In this document: piece by piece, positions 5,279-6,597 of the stretch
How positions within the stretch are numbered: position 1 is the stretch's first letter
Layout of the letters: the number at the start of each line of letters is the position of its first letter
Source: Nocardioidaceae bacterium
GTDB lineage: Bacteria > Actinomycetota > Actinomycetes > Propionibacteriales > Nocardioidaceae
DNA length: 6,597 nucleotides
Assembly: GCA_013696065.1 (NCBI GenBank)
Contig: JACCZJ010000376.1
Coordinates: 1-6,597 of the forward strand
Direction: 5' to 3'
Position numbers and translations under genes: made by a program
Notes under the pieces: model-generated
What the model saw: the letters and a program-made list of their open reading frames with translations, nothing else
Databases searched by the model: none
Told to the model about the DNA's origin: nothing

Positions 5279-6529
5279 TCAGCGCTCACGGAACGCACGA
5301 TCAGCCGAGCTGTCCACGAGGGCGTCCGCCAGTGTCGAGGCTGTCAACTCGACCTGCCACGGCCGGGCTCCCAAGCCCTCAAGGGTCGCGGTGACCGCCA
5401 ATACGTTGCCGGGCTCGGGAGGCGACCAGGCCAGACGGCGTACGACGTCTGGAGCCAACAGGTTTTCCTGGGGCAGCTCTCGTTGCGCAGCGATCTCGTT
5501 GATGGCCGCCCGACAACGGTGCAGTCGAGCAGCGGCCACCGGGTCCTTTTCCGCCCATGCGCGCGGTGGTGGGGGACCATCCAGTCGCGGAGCAAGGCTC
5601 GGCAACTCGCGTTCATGCAGGTCGAGGGCGGCCGCGATCGCGGCCGCGAACTCGCGAAGGTAGCGCTGAGCCCCCCGCGTGGCAAAGCCAGGCAGCCGGC
5701 TCAAGGCGTTGCGGGACGGGGGCGCTGCCACGGCGGCGTCGACTATCGCGGAATCTGGAAGGATCCAAGTCGAGGTGACATCCCGACGTTGCGCCAGCTC
5801 GTCTCTCAACTGCCAGATGGCGCGCACGAGTGCCAAACCGCGCCGACCCCGCACGCGGTGGATGCCGGATGTACGCCGCCAGGGCTCTTCGCGGGGAGGA
5901 GCCACCGTCAGTGCCGTCCAGGCAGCGAACTCCTGTGCGGCCCACTCGGCCTTGCCAGCTGCCACGAGCTGATCGGCAAGCACGTTGCGCAGTTCGATCA
6001 GCACCTCGACGTCCAAAGCGGCATACAACAACCATGGGTCGGGGAGTGGCCGCCGCGACCAGTCGACCGCCGAGTGTTCCTTGCGCATCCGCCAGCCGAG
6101 CAGCTCCTCGACGAGGACGGCCAACCCGACACGTGGATAGCCGAGGAGCCGCCCAGCAAGCTCGGTGTCAAAAAGGTGGGCCGGCCGCATCCCCAGCTGA
6201 GCCAGGCAGGGCAAGTCCTGGCTTGCGGCGTGAATGATCCACTCAGCATCGGCGATGGCTTCAGCCAGCGGCTTCAGCGCCCGGTTGGGCACCTCTCCGA
6301 AAGGAACCGGGTCGATCAGGGTGGTCCCGGCGCCCTCGCGACGCAGCTGGAGGAGATAAGCCCGTTGCGAGTACCGGTGCCCGGATGCGCGTTCGGCATC
6401 GACGGCGACCGGACCGCGCCCGGCGGCGAAAGCCGCGATGGAGTCTTCCAGGCCGTGTGGCGAGTCGACGACGACCGGCAGTCCGTCTCGAAGCTCGAGG
6501 AGTGCCAACTCCGTCTCGGGACTCCCCAC
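5279..6529 (-). CDS. rnd: Ribonuclease D-like 3'-5' exoribonuclease with HRDC domain
   Basis: This is a cytoplasmic 3'-5' exonuclease of the DEDDy class, which in E. coli trims tRNA and other stable RNA 3' ends. The protein has 416 residues. The exonuclease domain (about 15-200) holds Exo I VAVDAERA (D44, E46) followed by HRYSQRAYLLQLRR, Exo II IIHAASQDLPCL (D105), and Exo III LLYAALDVEVL (Y169, D173), so the full metal-binding set and the catalytic Tyr are present. An HRDC domain follows (about 224-303, RGRRGLALVRAIWQLRDELA to LSRLPGF), then a second helical C-terminal region (about 328-405), as is common in actinobacterial members. The start taken is the GTG at 6529, because GGAGGG lies 7 nt upstream. 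The frame stays open to the right edge with no other start codon, so a longer N-terminus from outside is not excluded. Confidence 0.94.
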   Translation of the reverse strand: MGSPETELALLELRDGLPVVVDSPHGLEDSIAAFAAGRGPVAVDAERASGHRYSQRAYLLQLRREGAGTTLIDPVPFGEVPNRALKPLAEAIADAEWIIHAASQDLPCLAQLGMRPAHLFDTELAGRLLGYPRVGLAVLVEELLGWRMRKEHSAVDWSRRPLPDPWLLYAALDVEVLIELRNVLADQLVAAGKAEWAAQEFAAWTALTVAPPREEPWRRTSGIHRVRGRRGLALVRAIWQLRDELAQRRDVTSTWILPDSAIVDAAVAAPPSRNALSRLPGFATRGAQRYLREFAAAIAAALDLHERELPSLAPRLDGPPPPRAWAEKDPVAAARLHRCRAAINEIAAQRELPQENLLAPDVVRRLAWSPPEPGNVLAVTATLEGLGARPWQVELTASTLADALVDSSADRAFRER

Positions 6530-6536
6530 ATCGGGA

Positions 6537-6542
6537 CCCTCC
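6537..6542 (-). promoter_or_regulatory. Shine-Dalgarno deciding the RNase D GTG start
   Basis: GGAGGG on the minus strand sits 7 nt before the GTG at 6529. No ATG, GTG or TTG occurs in frame between this point and the window edge. This makes the GTG the only supported start inside the window. Confidence 0.6.
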
Positions 6543-6597
6543 GCACCGGGACTGGCTGGATCGATGCCCTTCGTCTCGGCGGGGTGAGAGGCTGGGA

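Overview
The window comes from a high-GC actinobacterium. The evidence is the strong G/C third-position bias, a secreted resuscitation-promoting-factor (Rpf) type muralytic enzyme behind a cyclic-di-AMP riboswitch (an arrangement known from Actinobacteria), an actinobacterial-type RNase D with a long C-terminal half, and a lipoprotein with a Ser/Thr/Pro-rich linker. The genus cannot be fixed from sequence alone. A Nocardioides- or Janibacter-like organism is a guess only.

Left part (1-2348, all minus strand). Reading in the direction of transcription there is a FUSC-type membrane protein (2348-1242), then a 104-bp gap with a nearly perfect 25-bp palindrome (1174-1198), then a TetR-family repressor (1116-499). 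The repressor overlaps by 4 bp (ATGA) the start of a 14-TMS-type (DHA2) drug efflux transporter, which runs off the left edge. The palindrome, repressor and efflux pump look like one autoregulated, translationally coupled efflux unit.

Middle (2408-4069, plus strand). An aldo/keto reductase starts 59 bp from the divergent FUSC gene. It is followed by a 321-bp gene-free leader that is rich in structure: two tandem hairpins, a candidate promoter and a full ydaO-type c-di-AMP riboswitch. The riboswitch ends only 17 nt before the start codon of the Rpf-like cell-wall hydrolase. There is no room for a terminator, and the Shine-Dalgarno region is 9/10 complementary to a pyrimidine stretch inside the aptamer, so translational control is the most likely mode.

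Right part (4070-6597). A repeat cluster of about 220 bp, with three direct and four inverted copies of a 21-24 bp unit, fills the space between the convergent rpf and lipoprotein genes. Its last copy supplies the lipoprotein stop codon. Then come two minus-strand genes: the lipoprotein (5202-4297) and, upstream of it, RNase D (6529-5279). The RNase D frame stays open to the right edge, but a GGAGGG Shine-Dalgarno supports a GTG start inside the window.

The genes do not form one pathway. The points of most interest are the riboswitch/rpf leader, the intergenic repeat cluster and the TetR operator.
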